Of a stretch of 64,000 bases of DNA, positions 27,481 to 36,528 are shown piece after piece. The position numbers were made by a program, and so were the translations under genes. Source of the DNA: Anaerolineales bacterium UBA6055. GTDB taxonomy: Bacteria; Chloroflexota; Anaerolineae; Aggregatilineales; Phototrophicaceae. The stretch is taken from positions 62,001-126,000 of the forward strand of contig DIYL01000005.1 in the NCBI GenBank assembly GCA_002428985.1. The letters run 5' to 3'. The notes under the pieces are model-generated. The model saw only the letters and a list, made by a program, of their open reading frames with translations, made no database searches and had not been told where the DNA came from. Every line of letters begins with the position of its first letter. Position 1 is the stretch's first letter.

Positions 27481-28238
27481 TAGTTAATCCCCACTTCTAC
27501 TGCATCTTCACCATAAATTTCTTTAAATCGAACATTATCAATTAAATCCGGTGTGCCATCAAATTCGAGCTTGCCGTCTTTGAGTGCAATTACACGGTCA
27601 GAATAAGTCCGAGCAAGGCTCAAGAAGTGCAAGCTACACATGACAGTCAAACCGTCTTGTTTATTGAGGTCCTCTAAATATTTCATCACACCATGTGATG
27701 TGGCTGGATCAAGGCTGGCGACCGGTTCATCCGCTAACATCAGTTCTGGATGTTGCATCAAGGCGCGGGCAATCGCGACACGCTGTTGTTGACCACCACT
27801 TAATTCGTTTGCGCGTTTGTAGGCTTGCTCACCGATACCGACCCGCTTTAAATTTTCGATCGCTTCGGCTTTATCACTCGCAGGGAAATAATTAATGAGG
27901 CTATAAATCGGCGACATATATCCGAGTCGTCCTGCGAGTACGTTATTAATTACTTTGGAGCGTTTGACGAGATTAAATTGCTGAAAAATCATACCCATGC
28001 GTCGGCGGACGAGGCGCATTTCTTCGGCACTGACGGCAGTAATATCTAAACCATTCCAGATGATTTGTCCATCAGTGGGTTCAATCAATCGGTTGACACA
28101 TCGTAATAAGGTCGACTTACCCGATCCACTCAACCCGATCAGCGCGACAAATTGACCATCTGGCACAGTGAAACTAACATTATCTAGGGCTTTGAACCCA
28201 TTATCATATATTTTTGTGAGATTTTTTATTTCTAACAT
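27480..28238 (-). CDS. phnC: Phosphonate-type ABC transporter ATP-binding protein
   Basis: 252 residues. Walker A GLSGSGKST (K41), Q-loop IFQQFNLV, signature LSGGQQQRVAIARAL, Walker B LMLADEPVASLDP and switch His in CSLHFLSLA are all intact, so it is an active ATPase. The overall sequence (LEIKNLTKIYDNGFKALDNV, VLAGRLG) matches PhnC. Placed between the binding protein (140 nt upstream) and the permease (1-nt overlap downstream), it powers import of the same substrate: a phosphonate, phosphite or related oxyanion by family, not decidable here. No C-P lyase or phosphonatase genes are nearby. Confidence 0.93.
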   Translation of the reverse strand: MLEIKNLTKIYDNGFKALDNVSFTVPDGQFVALIGLSGSGKSTLLRCVNRLIEPTDGQIIWNGLDITAVSAEEMRLVRRRMGMIFQQFNLVKRSKVINNVLAGRLGYMSPIYSLINYFPASDKAEAIENLKRVGIGEQAYKRANELSGGQQQRVAIARALMQHPELMLADEPVASLDPATSHGVMKYLEDLNKQDGLTVMCSLHFLSLARTYSDRVIALKDGKLEFDGTPDLIDNVRFKEIYGEDAVEVGIN

Positions 28239-28330
28239 AGCAATTGTCCAATAATTGAGGGCAGTTTTTGGGTAAGTGTAGCATATACAAAGAGAGACAG
28301 AGGATAGTCAACCTACCACTCTGCCTCTGA

Positions 28331-28369
28331 TGATTGGCTTACTGTAGAGGCGTTCCCTACAGTCAATCA
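28331..28369 (-). repeat. Hairpin between phnD and phnC (GTAGGGA-type palindrome)
   Basis: ACTGTAG (28341-28347) pairs with CTACAGT (28357-28363). An outer TGATTG (28331-28336) pairs with CAATCA (28364-28369) after a 4-nt bulge. On the minus strand the core reads CTGTAGGGAACGCCTCTACAG. It begins 10 nt after the phnD stop. A hairpin here often protects or attenuates the message so that the binding protein is made in excess over the ATPase and permease. Confidence 0.6.
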
Positions 28370-28378
28370 GACATTGAC

Positions 28379-29401
28379 TTATTCGTCAGCAAAAATGTCT
28401 TCTTCGGTTAGACCGAGGATTTCGAATTGTAGACGAACGGAGTCGAAGAGGTCATCGCCAACAGGTGTAAGGGTTGACCATGAATAACCATCTTCGCTAC
28501 CGAGTGCGGAGGTTTCCCATGCTTCGGAGTCGGAGAATGCAATCAATGCGTCCATGATTTCTACACGGAGTTCTGCTGGGAAGTCTGGACCAAAGCTCAT
28601 GGTATCGTTCGGGATTGGATCGCTGATGCGGAGAACGCGAACTGCATCGATAATATCTGGTGCTGTTTCGCGAACGCCGGAACGGCTGTCCATAATGCGG
28701 ATGTCACCAACAAACAAACGACCTTCGTCGTTAATGAATGCTTCGTCGATGGTCAAGTCGAATGGTTCTGGAAGATCACCGAAGTTCCATGCTGCACCTG
28801 GCATCAATGGTGGGCTGAAGAAGCTTGTTGCGAAGTCGACTTCACCATTGTAGACTGCGAGTACTGCTTGGTTGTGACCACCAGCTTCAACTTCTTCACC
28901 TGGGGTGATACCAGCATCTTGGAGTTCTACAGATGGAACAATGAAACCGGAGGTTGAACCTGCATCTGGATATGCCCAGCTTTTACCTTCGAGGTCGCCG
29001 AGTGTGTAGATGTCGCTGTCACGTGCTACGAGGTATTGTGCCCAGTATACTGGCCAGCCAAAGCGAACAGCTGCAGCTTGTACTTCCAAACCACAACGGT
29101 CGTTACCGATAACGTAACCAGCTGCTGGGATGAAGCCCATTGAGCTACCAGTTTCTGCACACATTGCTTCGACGGTTGCTGCGTAGGAGGTTGGTACGGA
29201 AACTTCGAATTCGAGTCCGGTTGCTTCGGTCAACGCTTCACGTAGGATTTCGCCACCTTCGATGAGGGTTTGAGCTTCTACGGATGGAACAAAGTAAACT
29301 TGGATTGGGTTATCTGCTGTGCCGAGATCTTGTGCTGCAACGCTTGTCACGCTAATGACTGCAAGCATCGCAACTAACATCATAACGAATAATTTTTTCA
29401 T
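28379..29401 (-). CDS. phnD: Phosphonate/oxyanion ABC transporter substrate-binding protein
   Basis: 340 residues from the ATG at 29399-29401 (AAGGAG 9 nt upstream); an in-frame start at 29461 would place a second hydrophobic stretch before the signal and is rejected. A signal peptide (MKKLFVMMLVAMLAVISVTS, then VAAQD) has a type I cleavage site and no lipobox Cys, so the protein looks secreted or cell-surface held by other means. PhnD-family blocks: QVYFVPSVEAQTL, VPTSYAATVEAMCAETG, and SWAYPDAGSTSGFIVPS, the oxyanion-binding loop. It is first in an operon with phnC and phnE. A TTGTAGG-like and AT-rich leader precedes it, but I cannot name a regulator. Confidence 0.9.
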   Translation of the reverse strand: MKKLFVMMLVAMLAVISVTSVAAQDLGTADNPIQVYFVPSVEAQTLIEGGEILREALTEATGLEFEVSVPTSYAATVEAMCAETGSSMGFIPAAGYVIGNDRCGLEVQAAAVRFGWPVYWAQYLVARDSDIYTLGDLEGKSWAYPDAGSTSGFIVPSVELQDAGITPGEEVEAGGHNQAVLAVYNGEVDFATSFFSPPLMPGAAWNFGDLPEPFDLTIDEAFINDEGRLFVGDIRIMDSRSGVRETAPDIIDAVRVLRISDPIPNDTMSFGPDFPAELRVEIMDALIAFSDSEAWETSALGSEDGYSWSTLTPVGDDLFDSVRLQFEILGLTEEDIFADE

Positions 29402-29674
29402 ACAGTTGCTCTCCTTAAAAAAGCATAAATAGACATGCATTGATAGTATCGCAAATATCACCTACAAAATATTTGGTAATTCTCAACAAAACTACCAACG
29501 GTCATTTTAGAAATGTATTGTTAAGAGAACAATATGAAAACATTGTTTTATGATTGTGATTGTCTTATAAATTGGCTTGGTATTTATTTTTAACATTCTT
29601 TCAAATTGACCGAAACCTTTTTTGCATCGTGTACTCTACAAGAATAGAGCGACAGACCAGAAGAGGTTCAACCG

Positions 29675-30256
29675 ATGTTCCTGATCGTGTTACCCGATAC
29701 ATCAACCGAAAATACGTTGCTATTTCGCTTACAAAGCGGTGACGATGAGGCTGTGATGGCGGTATATGAAGAATATTTCACGCCATTATTCCACTACACA
29801 CGGCTAAAGACAGGCGATGCCACAATTGCTGAAGATATTGTCAGCGAGGTATTCGTCAAGCTGATACGTGTACTCGGCACCAAAAGCGCACCGCATAGCC
29901 ATCTGCGCGGATGGTTGTTTCGCGTTGCCCGTAACGAAATTGCAACCCACTACCAGAAAGCGGATAAAGTGAACATTATACATTTGGAGGAATGGATGCC
30001 TGCCCCAACAGAAACCAATCCTGAGACGCATATTGGCGATTTAATGGAAATCCATCGGATGCGCCATGCTATACGGATGCTCAATGACGAGCAACAGGAG
30101 GTGCTGATTTTGCGGTTCGGTCAGCGTCTATCGTTGAAAGAAACCGCCGACATCATGGACAAATCGGTGAGTGCAATTAAGTCGTTGCAATTTAGAGCGG
30201 TCGATACATTGCGCGGGATTTTGCTCCAACCGGGGCGGGAGGCGAGCAATGGCTAA
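29675..30256 (+). CDS. RNA polymerase ECF-type sigma factor
   Basis: 193 residues. Region 2 is clear (YEEYFTPLFHYTRLKTGDATIAEDIVSEVFVKL, then HLRGWLFRVARNEIATHY), as is region 4 (MLNDEQQEVLILRFGQRLSLKETADIMDKSVSAIKSLQFRA). An AGAGG lies about 8 nt before the ATG. The stop overlaps the start of the next gene, a membrane protein with an anti-sigma-like head, so the pair is translationally coupled as sigma/anti-sigma pairs usually are. A possible promoter with TTGACC at its -35 lies at about 29606-29611. The regulon is unknown; the VWA genes downstream are natural candidates. Confidence 0.92.
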   Translation: MFLIVLPDTSTENTLLFRLQSGDDEAVMAVYEEYFTPLFHYTRLKTGDATIAEDIVSEVFVKLIRVLGTKSAPHSHLRGWLFRVARNEIATHYQKADKVNIIHLEEWMPAPTETNPETHIGDLMEIHRMRHAIRMLNDEQQEVLILRFGQRLSLKETADIMDKSVSAIKSLQFRAVDTLRGILLQPGREASNG

Positions 30257-32513
30257 TGATCGCAATATGATTAATGCATTTGATGATGCGATTGAACGCC
30301 TTGCAACCGGTGAAGACCTTGAGAATATCCTGCAAGATTATCCCGATTATGCTGACCATCTGCGCGATCTGCTGATGATTAGTACGCGCGTCGCCGAAGT
30401 GCATAATGAAGATGATAGTGTAACCTCGGCACAATCGCGTGGACGGGATCGTTTACAACAAGCCCTTAAAGAGAAACCCAAACGCGCTCCTTATCGTCGT
30501 CCGAAATGGTATATTGCGACGGTCGCTATAGCGAGTTTTGTGATGTTATTTGGGGCAGGGATCTTTGCTACTGCCACACTTAATCAGGCAAATCCTGGAC
30601 TCGATATGACACGGACTGTCATTGCAGACGCAAACACAACAACAGAAGCCCTGATTCAAGCGACAAATTTTGCTGGGACAAGTATTGCACTAGAAACAAC
30701 ACCACTGTTCATTAATGCGACGGCGACCCCGTTACCAACAGAACCACCATCAATCACACCAGCAGGCGATGTTTTCGCAGTTACTGCAACACAATTAATC
30801 AAGGATTTAACGGCGCAGGCAGAGGGAACACCTATTGTACTTTTGACACAATCAGCACAAACAGAACGGTTCGATTTAACTGCAACTGCGTTAATCAACC
30901 AATTGACTCAAGATACTGTAGCTATTGTGACAACAACTCCATTACCTGAACAAGCGGGTATCATCCCAACATCAGTTGCGTCGATGGTAGAAGTGACTGC
31001 AACGCCGGAACTTGTATCTACGGGAGATTTCCCATTCACATTGACGGCTGAGGCGCAACAGAACGTACTATCCGCACAAATGACAGCAACAAATTTAGCA
31101 AATCTTTTTGTTGCTTCAACAGCTACTGTTATTAGCCCAATTGATGCAGCAAATCCAACTGCTACAGCATTGGTTGCGCTTTCAACACCTTTACCAAATG
31201 CGACGTCAGGTGTTGACGGTGGGATAAAGACGACGAGTATGCCAGAGCCGTTGAGTACGCCAACATTGATACCGTTGGCTTCACGGACGGCACAGCCTAC
31301 TTCAACTGCAGAACCCACAATGTTGGTGGGAACACCTGTGGCTGATGGTGCATTGATCTTGCCAGCGACAGTTGTATCAATTCAGCCAACTGCGTTACCT
31401 GCGCTGATTCCATTAACAGCGGGTGAAATTGATGACAACGAGGATTGGGATACCTATTTGCAGTACCGTCGTGCATTTCTATTTGCAAATTTACCGGTGC
31501 GTGACCTCCCTGTACGAGATATTGATGTGGAAGGTCGGCAAATTATCACCGTTATTGACGAAAACGGTCAACCTGTATCAGGTGCGACTGTCGAAGTCCG
31601 TGTTATTGGTGAGCAAATTGTGTGGCAGAGCCAAACCTATGCTGATGGTCGGACCATGTTCCTACCGAATCTTGATTCAATGACACGTAACCAGAATATC
31701 TATTCCGTCATAGCAACAAAAGACAATGTGAGTGGCATGACGATACTGGATCGTACACAATCATCGGAGTGGATTGTGACGTTACCGACTGTGATTGATC
31801 GCGAAGAGAATAAGCTGGATGTGCTGTTTTTGATCGATACGACGAGCAGTATGGGGGATGAAATTGCGCAATTGCAAAATAATATATTGCATATTTCGAG
31901 CGAGGTGGATGCATTTGCAGATAATGTTAATGTGCGCTATGGCTTGGTGCTATATCGTGAGCATGACAACTTCGAGTATCTCACGCGCCGTCACGACTTC
32001 ACATCAAATGTCAATGAATTCCAGATGCACCTCAATGCAGTGACTGCCAACAGTGGCGATAACAACACGGATTGGGATGAGGCGTTAAACGTTGGGCTGG
32101 ATGAAGCCCTACAACAGATGCCATGGCGCGACGACGACACGATCAAACTGATATTCTTGGTGGCTGATGCACGTCCACATTTTGACCATCCACTTGAGCC
32201 TGTGACCTATGATCAGTCGATTTTGAATGCGCTATCACGCGGGATCAAAATTCATCCGATTGCATCGAGTGGTTTAGAACAAGCGGGTGAGTATATCTTC
32301 CGTCAGATTGCACAGGTGACGATGGGGCACTTCATCTTCTTGACGTATGACGATGGGGTGGCTGGCACAAGCGGAGATGATCGTCCTGAATTTAATGTTG
32401 GTGAGCCGGAATCTGATGATCCGATCGGAGGTTATACGGTCAATCAATTGTCGGATATTGTCCTGAGGCTGATACAAGATGAGTTAGCGGTTGGTCAGGT
32501 GAATCGGCCGTAA
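30249..32513 (+). CDS. Membrane anti-sigma-like protein with extracellular VWA domain
   Basis: 754 residues from the ATG at 30249, which has GGGAGG upstream and overlaps the sigma factor stop by 8 nt. Order: a cytoplasmic head of about 85 residues (NAFDDAIERLATGEDLENIL, then DYPDYADHLRDLLMIS, as in sigma-linked membrane proteins); one TM helix (YIATVAIASFVMLFGAGIFA); a Thr/Ala/Pro-rich stalk of about 270 residues; a carboxypeptidase-regulatory-like beta domain (VIDENGQPVSGATVEVRVIG); and a VWA domain with the MIDAS start DVLFLIDTTSSMGDEI. The head should face the sigma factor and the VWA the outside. No zinc-finger HxxxCxxC is present, so the anti-sigma role rests on context. The stalk start LDMTRTVIADANTTTEALIQ recurs in the next gene. 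Confidence 0.82.
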   Translation: MANDRNMINAFDDAIERLATGEDLENILQDYPDYADHLRDLLMISTRVAEVHNEDDSVTSAQSRGRDRLQQALKEKPKRAPYRRPKWYIATVAIASFVMLFGAGIFATATLNQANPGLDMTRTVIADANTTTEALIQATNFAGTSIALETTPLFINATATPLPTEPPSITPAGDVFAVTATQLIKDLTAQAEGTPIVLLTQSAQTERFDLTATALINQLTQDTVAIVTTTPLPEQAGIIPTSVASMVEVTATPELVSTGDFPFTLTAEAQQNVLSAQMTATNLANLFVASTATVISPIDAANPTATALVALSTPLPNATSGVDGGIKTTSMPEPLSTPTLIPLASRTAQPTSTAEPTMLVGTPVADGALILPATVVSIQPTALPALIPLTAGEIDDNEDWDTYLQYRRAFLFANLPVRDLPVRDIDVEGRQIITVIDENGQPVSGATVEVRVIGEQIVWQSQTYADGRTMFLPNLDSMTRNQNIYSVIATKDNVSGMTILDRTQSSEWIVTLPTVIDREENKLDVLFLIDTTSSMGDEIAQLQNNILHISSEVDAFADNVNVRYGLVLYREHDNFEYLTRRHDFTSNVNEFQMHLNAVTANSGDNNTDWDEALNVGLDEALQQMPWRDDDTIKLIFLVADARPHFDHPLEPVTYDQSILNALSRGIKIHPIASSGLEQAGEYIFRQIAQVTMGHFIFLTYDDGVAGTSGDDRPEFNVGEPESDDPIGGYTVNQLSDIVLRLIQDELAVGQVNRP

Positions 32514-32538
32514 TACGGATCCTATGAACAGACATTAC

Positions 32539-32570
32539 TTGTAGGGAAGAGGCATGCCTCTTCCCTACAA
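32539..32570. repeat. Perfect 32-bp palindrome (16-bp arms)
   Basis: TTGTAGGGAAGAGGCA (32539-32554) followed directly by its reverse complement (32555-32570). It lies 25 nt after the stop of the membrane VWA protein and before the second VWA gene. As RNA it would form a very stable hairpin, but no T-run follows; AAAATAACACC comes next. It shares the GTAGGGA core with three other hairpins in the window. Confidence 0.85.
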
Positions 32571-32705
32571 AATAACACCAATCTCAACACGGAGAACTTT
32601 ATCAAAACGAATCAAACTGATATTGAACGTCAAATCACAGAACCGAGTCTTATTGTTATTTATGCAAGTTGCTAGGACATTGAACCAGACATGAGGGGAG
32701 AAAAT

Positions 32706-34499
32706 ATGAAATCTAAACGCAGTAAACCGAGTCCAGTATTTATTATTCTAAGTGTATTTATGTTTGCTATGCTTTTAATAGCAATTGTCTTGTTGGTGTT
32801 GGCATCGGTTGGTAGTAGTTACCCATCGCTTGATATGACACGGACAATGATTGCTGAGGCCAATAGCACGACCGAATCACTCATTCAAGCGACTAATGCA
32901 CAAGCGACACAATACTCGGGTGCAACGCAAGTGGCGACCAATGAACTCCCAAATAACTTCAGTGCAACTGCAACTCAACTGATCGGAGCATTAACACAAG
33001 ATGCATCCCTACTAGCGACGCAACAAGCTTTTGATTCGGGTATCGGGACAACTCCCACACTCGCCAGTACTGCTCAACCACAAATACTTGCAACACAAGG
33101 TATAGTTCCAACACAACAACCCACACCCCTCCCACCGCCAGACATGTTCTTTGAGGACTATGGCGTGAATCCCTTTCTTGATACGGAAGATGATAATTTG
33201 AGTACGTTTGCGATGGATGTGGATACAGCATCGTATACATTGGCGCGGAATTATCTGCGTGATCAAAATCAACTGCCACCACCGGATGCCATCCGACCAG
33301 AAGAATTTATCAATTACTTCACGATGAATTACCCATCGCCACAAGAGGATGCATTTGCGATTCATCTAGCTGCTGCACCTGCACCATTTGGCTATGATGG
33401 GCATTATTTGATGCAAGTCGGGTTGCAGGGGCGTTATGTGCCTGCCGAGGAACGCCAACCGGCGATATTGACGTTTGTTATTGATGTGTCGGGGAGTATG
33501 TCTGGCGAGAATCGTCTAGGGCTGGTCAAACGATCGCTTGCATTGCTCGTTGATACGTTAAATGACGACGATTATGTTGCGATTGTGACTTATGCTGATG
33601 GCGCGAAGCAGGTGCTCGAACCGACTGCGGTTGCTCAACGCGAGTTAATTCTGAGCCGGATTGATAGCTTACAAACTGAAGGCAGTACGTATGCTGAGGC
33701 AGGGTTGCGCTTGGGATACGATATTGCAAAAAGTGTCTATCGTGATGGGGCGATTAATCGTGTGATTTTGCTGAGTGATGGGGTCGCCAATGTTGGCGAG
33801 ACTGGCCCAGATGGGATTTTACAATTGGTTGCTGATCATGTCGCCCGTGGTATTACGCTGAGTACAATTGGTGTGGGTATGGGTAATTATAATGATGTGA
33901 TGATGGAGCAATTGGCAAATGACGGTGACGGCAATTATTTCTATGTGGATGAAATCCGACAAGCGCGCCGTGTGTTTGTGCATCAGTTAACGAGTACGCT
34001 ACAGGTCATCGCGTATGATGCCAAAATTCAAGTTGAGTTTCATCCTGATGTGACCGACCGCTATCGATTGATAGGCTATGAAAATCGCGCGATTGCTGAT
34101 GAAGATTTTCGTAACGATACGATTGATGCAGGCGAAATCGGTGCAGGACATTCGGTGACGGCATTGTATGAATTGGCACTGGAAAATGATGCCGATGGGA
34201 CAATTGCGACAGTGTACATTCGTTATCAAGATGCGGATACGCGAGAGATTGTCGAAGTGGCGCAAGACATCACCACAGCCGATATAATCGCTTCATACGA
34301 GGATGCTGATCCGCAATGGAAGCTGCTTGCAGGGATTGCTGAATTGAGTGAATTGTTGCGAGAGAGTTTTTGGGCGCAAGACGGTAGCTATGATGATTTG
34401 CTCGCATGGATTGAACCAGTACAAGTTGAGATGATTAACAACGGCGAATTGATCGAATTGATTGAAATGACGCATCGCGCCCGTCAGCATAGTCAATAA
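32706..34499 (+). CDS. Membrane-anchored VWA domain protein (YfbK-like)
   Basis: 597 residues from the ATG at 32706 (GGGGAG 5 nt upstream); an in-frame ATG at 32691 is less likely. One N-terminal TM helix (FIILSVFMFAMLLIAIVLLV) is followed by LDMTRTMIAEANSTTESLIQ, nearly the same segment that follows the TM of the preceding gene product, and by a Thr/Gln/Ala-rich stalk. A VWA-N region follows (NPFLDTEDDNLSTFAMDVDT and SYTLARNYLRDQNQLPPPDA), then a VWA with a perfect MIDAS (FVIDVSGSMSGENRL) and a C-terminal domain of the YfbK kind. The VWA should bind a partner protein through a metal ion, outside the cell. It is probably part of the sigma-factor-linked surface system. Confidence 0.88.
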   Translation: MKSKRSKPSPVFIILSVFMFAMLLIAIVLLVLASVGSSYPSLDMTRTMIAEANSTTESLIQATNAQATQYSGATQVATNELPNNFSATATQLIGALTQDASLLATQQAFDSGIGTTPTLASTAQPQILATQGIVPTQQPTPLPPPDMFFEDYGVNPFLDTEDDNLSTFAMDVDTASYTLARNYLRDQNQLPPPDAIRPEEFINYFTMNYPSPQEDAFAIHLAAAPAPFGYDGHYLMQVGLQGRYVPAEERQPAILTFVIDVSGSMSGENRLGLVKRSLALLVDTLNDDDYVAIVTYADGAKQVLEPTAVAQRELILSRIDSLQTEGSTYAEAGLRLGYDIAKSVYRDGAINRVILLSDGVANVGETGPDGILQLVADHVARGITLSTIGVGMGNYNDVMMEQLANDGDGNYFYVDEIRQARRVFVHQLTSTLQVIAYDAKIQVEFHPDVTDRYRLIGYENRAIADEDFRNDTIDAGEIGAGHSVTALYELALENDADGTIATVYIRYQDADTREIVEVAQDITTADIIASYEDADPQWKLLAGIAELSELLRESFWAQDGSYDDLLAWIEPVQVEMINNGELIELIEMTHRARQHSQ

Positions 34500-34531
34500 A
34501 CTAGACAGATAATTCCGATCTGAGAGTTTTT

Positions 34532-34560
34532 AAGTCTCCCCTACGTTGTGGGGGAGATTT
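34532..34560. terminator. Bidirectional terminator-like hairpin between convergent genes
   Basis: AAGTCTCCCC (34532-34541) pairs with GGGGAGATTT (34551-34560) with one G-T pair, loop of 9 nt, and TTTT/AAATC tails on the outer sides. It lies 32 nt after the VWA gene and 9 nt after the end of the small membrane protein gene on the other strand. The adjoining AGAGGGGGTTAG resembles intergenic CTCCCC/GGGGAG repeats known from Chloroflexota and cyanobacteria. Confidence 0.6.
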
Positions 34561-34568
34561 AGAGGGGG

Positions 34569-34991
34569 TTAGGCATGTTCATCATATTCTGCCGCAGATT
34601 TACCTCTATCCGTGATGGTGTCCAAGACTAATACCCATAAGCCGAGTACAGCATTAAAGGTCATACCGAAGCCATACCACCAAGCTGGCACACCTGTGTT
34701 GGTGAAGATGTCGCCATGAATAAGATTCAATCCGGCATGCAAAATCAATCCAACTGCAACAAGTCGGCGTGACGTTCTTGATCCATAGATAGCGATCCCA
34801 ACAAAAACGAGCGCGACAAGGCTTTCGATAATGGTTGTCTCGATACTGCCACTGATTAAACCAAACAGCACATAATAACTGGCGACGATAATGAGGATGG
34901 TCGGATAAAAACTACGGTCACGGTCGTATTGGAAGACAAACGCGACGAGAGCAACAATGATAGCTAATAATAGACCGATGACAAATTCCAT
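34569..34991 (-). CDS. Small polytopic membrane protein of unknown function
   Basis: 140 residues with four or five hydrophobic helices (VIGLLLAIIVALVAFVFQY, YPTILIIVASYYVLFGLI, TIIESLVALVFVGIAIYGS, RLVAVGLILHAGLNLIHGD, WWYGFGMTFNAVLGLWVLVL). A conserved-looking HAGLNLIHGD lies between helices 4 and 5 and could bind a metal or heme through its two His, but this is a guess. I do not recognise the family. It is transcribed alone, divergently from the DDN-like reductase gene. Confidence 0.7.
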   Translation of the reverse strand: MEFVIGLLLAIIVALVAFVFQYDRDRSFYPTILIIVASYYVLFGLISGSIETTIIESLVALVFVGIAIYGSRTSRRLVAVGLILHAGLNLIHGDIFTNTGVPAWWYGFGMTFNAVLGLWVLVLDTITDRGKSAAEYDEHA

Positions 34992-35038
34992 AAAATAACA
35001 ACTCCACTATAGATCGTAAAATACCTGCGTAGTGTAAC

Positions 35039-35052
35039 ATGACAAATGTCAT
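35039..35052. promoter_or_regulatory. Inverted repeat in the divergent promoter region
   Basis: ATGACA, two bases, TGTCAT: a symmetrical 14-bp site between the small membrane protein gene (minus) and the DDN-like reductase gene (plus). A looser second ATGTGACAAA follows at about 35060. This is the form of a TetR/MarR-type operator, but no regulator gene is next to it. Confidence 0.4.
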
Positions 35053-35131
35053 TCTGGCATGTGACAAACGACTACAACACCCCCGATTTGACTAACGTAT
35101 AGTGAGTATATATGAGTCATGGGAGAACCGA

Positions 35132-35566
35132 ATGGCTACAACGACCCAAACACAATCTAAGCAATTTAATCTATGGAAATTATTTGTACGTTTTCAAAAC
35201 CCGATGATGAAGTGGTTGCTCAAATCGCCATTACACGGGTTTGTCAGCAATATGTATATGCTCATCACATTTACTGGGCGCAAATCTGGGACGGTGTATA
35301 CCACCCCCGTACAATACAAATGTACGGATGGGGATGAACTATTTGTCATTACCAGCCGTGATTATGTATGGTGGAAAAACTTGCAAGGTGGTGCAACTGT
35401 GATATTACGTATGCGGGGCGAAGAACGCACAGCTTTAGCCGATGTATCGCTCAACCCAGATGTGATTCGATATGCAATTGACACGATGTATCCGATGCTC
35501 AAGCCCGAACAAAAGCAACGCTTTTCTGAAACAAGTGTTGTCTTGTTGTTGACCTTGCAATCATGA
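35132..35566 (+). CDS. DDN-like nitroreductase/quinone reductase family protein
   Basis: 144 residues from the ATG at 35132 (GGGAG 6 nt upstream); an in-frame start at 35102 is also possible. The deazaflavin-dependent nitroreductase (PNPOx-like split barrel) pattern is seen: FQNPMMKWLLKSPLHGFVSN, LITFTGRKSGTVYTTPVQY, and SRDYVWWKNLQGGATVILRM. Members use F420 or a flavin to reduce quinones or nitro compounds. Whether F420 is made by this organism cannot be seen here. Confidence 0.82.
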   Translation: MATTTQTQSKQFNLWKLFVRFQNPMMKWLLKSPLHGFVSNMYMLITFTGRKSGTVYTTPVQYKCTDGDELFVITSRDYVWWKNLQGGATVILRMRGEERTALADVSLNPDVIRYAIDTMYPMLKPEQKQRFSETSVVLLLTLQS

Positions 35567-35612
35567 GTCATACTAGATAAGTTGGCTAAGGACGATTTCT
35601 GAGGGTTTAAAA

Positions 35613-36470
35613 ATGAGTGATATATCCATTGATACAGGGCTAAATGTAGACTATCCAGATTGGTTGTATCGGTATGCAACCGAAGTAACGACTGGTATTT
35701 CGGGGTTTGATGCGGTTACTGATGCCGATATACAGTCGTTCCATGAGCGCGGGTATCTGGTGATTCATGATGCGTTTACAGCGACGGAAACCCAATCTGG
35801 GTTAGATGGTCTGGTTGACCTCATTGTTGGCAAAAATCCTGATTTCAATGGTGTGCAAGTTTCCGGTACTGCTGAGACAACATACGATGCTCTGTCAGAT
35901 GAAGAAAAGCAAGATGCGGTGCGTAAGCTTTTCTATTATGTGGAATATGATGATCGCTTGAAAGCGCTGGCGTATCACCCAACGTTGCTCAATGTGCTTA
36001 ATCGAATCATCGGCTATGATGACATTACGATGTTTCAGGATATGGCACTGATTAAACCTCCGCGCATCGGTCGTGAAAAGCCATGGCATCAAGATATGGC
36101 GTACTTTAATGTGGCATTGGATACAATCATTGTCGGTGTGTGGATCGCCCTAGATGAAGCCACTATTGAAAACGGCTGTATGATGGTTATTCCGGGGTCA
36201 CATAAAAATGGTGCAGTGTTGCATTTTCAAAAGCGTGATTGGCAGATTTGTGATACGGATGTCTATAATGATGGGGCTGTTGCTGTGCCGTTAAAACCCG
36301 GTAGTTTGCTAATGTTTCATGGTCTGATTCATCACGGTACACCTGCTAATCGCTCAGACCATCGCCGTCGTGCTTTACAATTTCACTATCGTGCCCAAAA
36401 TATCAAAACGCTGACCCAAGAAGAACGCCTCGCTATATATGGCACAGATGGTAAAGACGTGACGTGTTAA
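35613..36470 (+). CDS. Phytanoyl-CoA dioxygenase family protein
   Basis: 285 residues of the Fe(II)/2-oxoglutarate oxygenase fold. The facial triad is visible: H and D in KPWHQDMAYF and the distal His in GSLLMFHGLIHHGTPANRS, with the 2-oxoglutarate-binding Arg following in DHRRRALQFHYR. VIPGSHKNGAV is the usual family signature. It is expected to hydroxylate a small molecule in the cytoplasm; the substrate is unknown. It begins 46 nt after the DDN-like reductase on the same strand and may share its transcript. Confidence 0.88.
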   Translation: MSDISIDTGLNVDYPDWLYRYATEVTTGISGFDAVTDADIQSFHERGYLVIHDAFTATETQSGLDGLVDLIVGKNPDFNGVQVSGTAETTYDALSDEEKQDAVRKLFYYVEYDDRLKALAYHPTLLNVLNRIIGYDDITMFQDMALIKPPRIGREKPWHQDMAYFNVALDTIIVGVWIALDEATIENGCMMVIPGSHKNGAVLHFQKRDWQICDTDVYNDGAVAVPLKPGSLLMFHGLIHHGTPANRSDHRRRALQFHYRAQNIKTLTQEERLAIYGTDGKDVTC

Positions 36471-36528
36471 GGCTTTGATTTCTAAAATAATTTTGTGCGA
36501 CCACTTGCGTAGAAAGGTGTGGTGGTTG

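Noticed and set aside
29402..29674. Riboswitch or Pho box upstream of phnD
   Set aside because: The AT-rich leader has small inverted repeats (AACAAT/ATTGTT near 29530-29550), but nothing matching a known riboswitch or the CTGTCAT-type Pho box.
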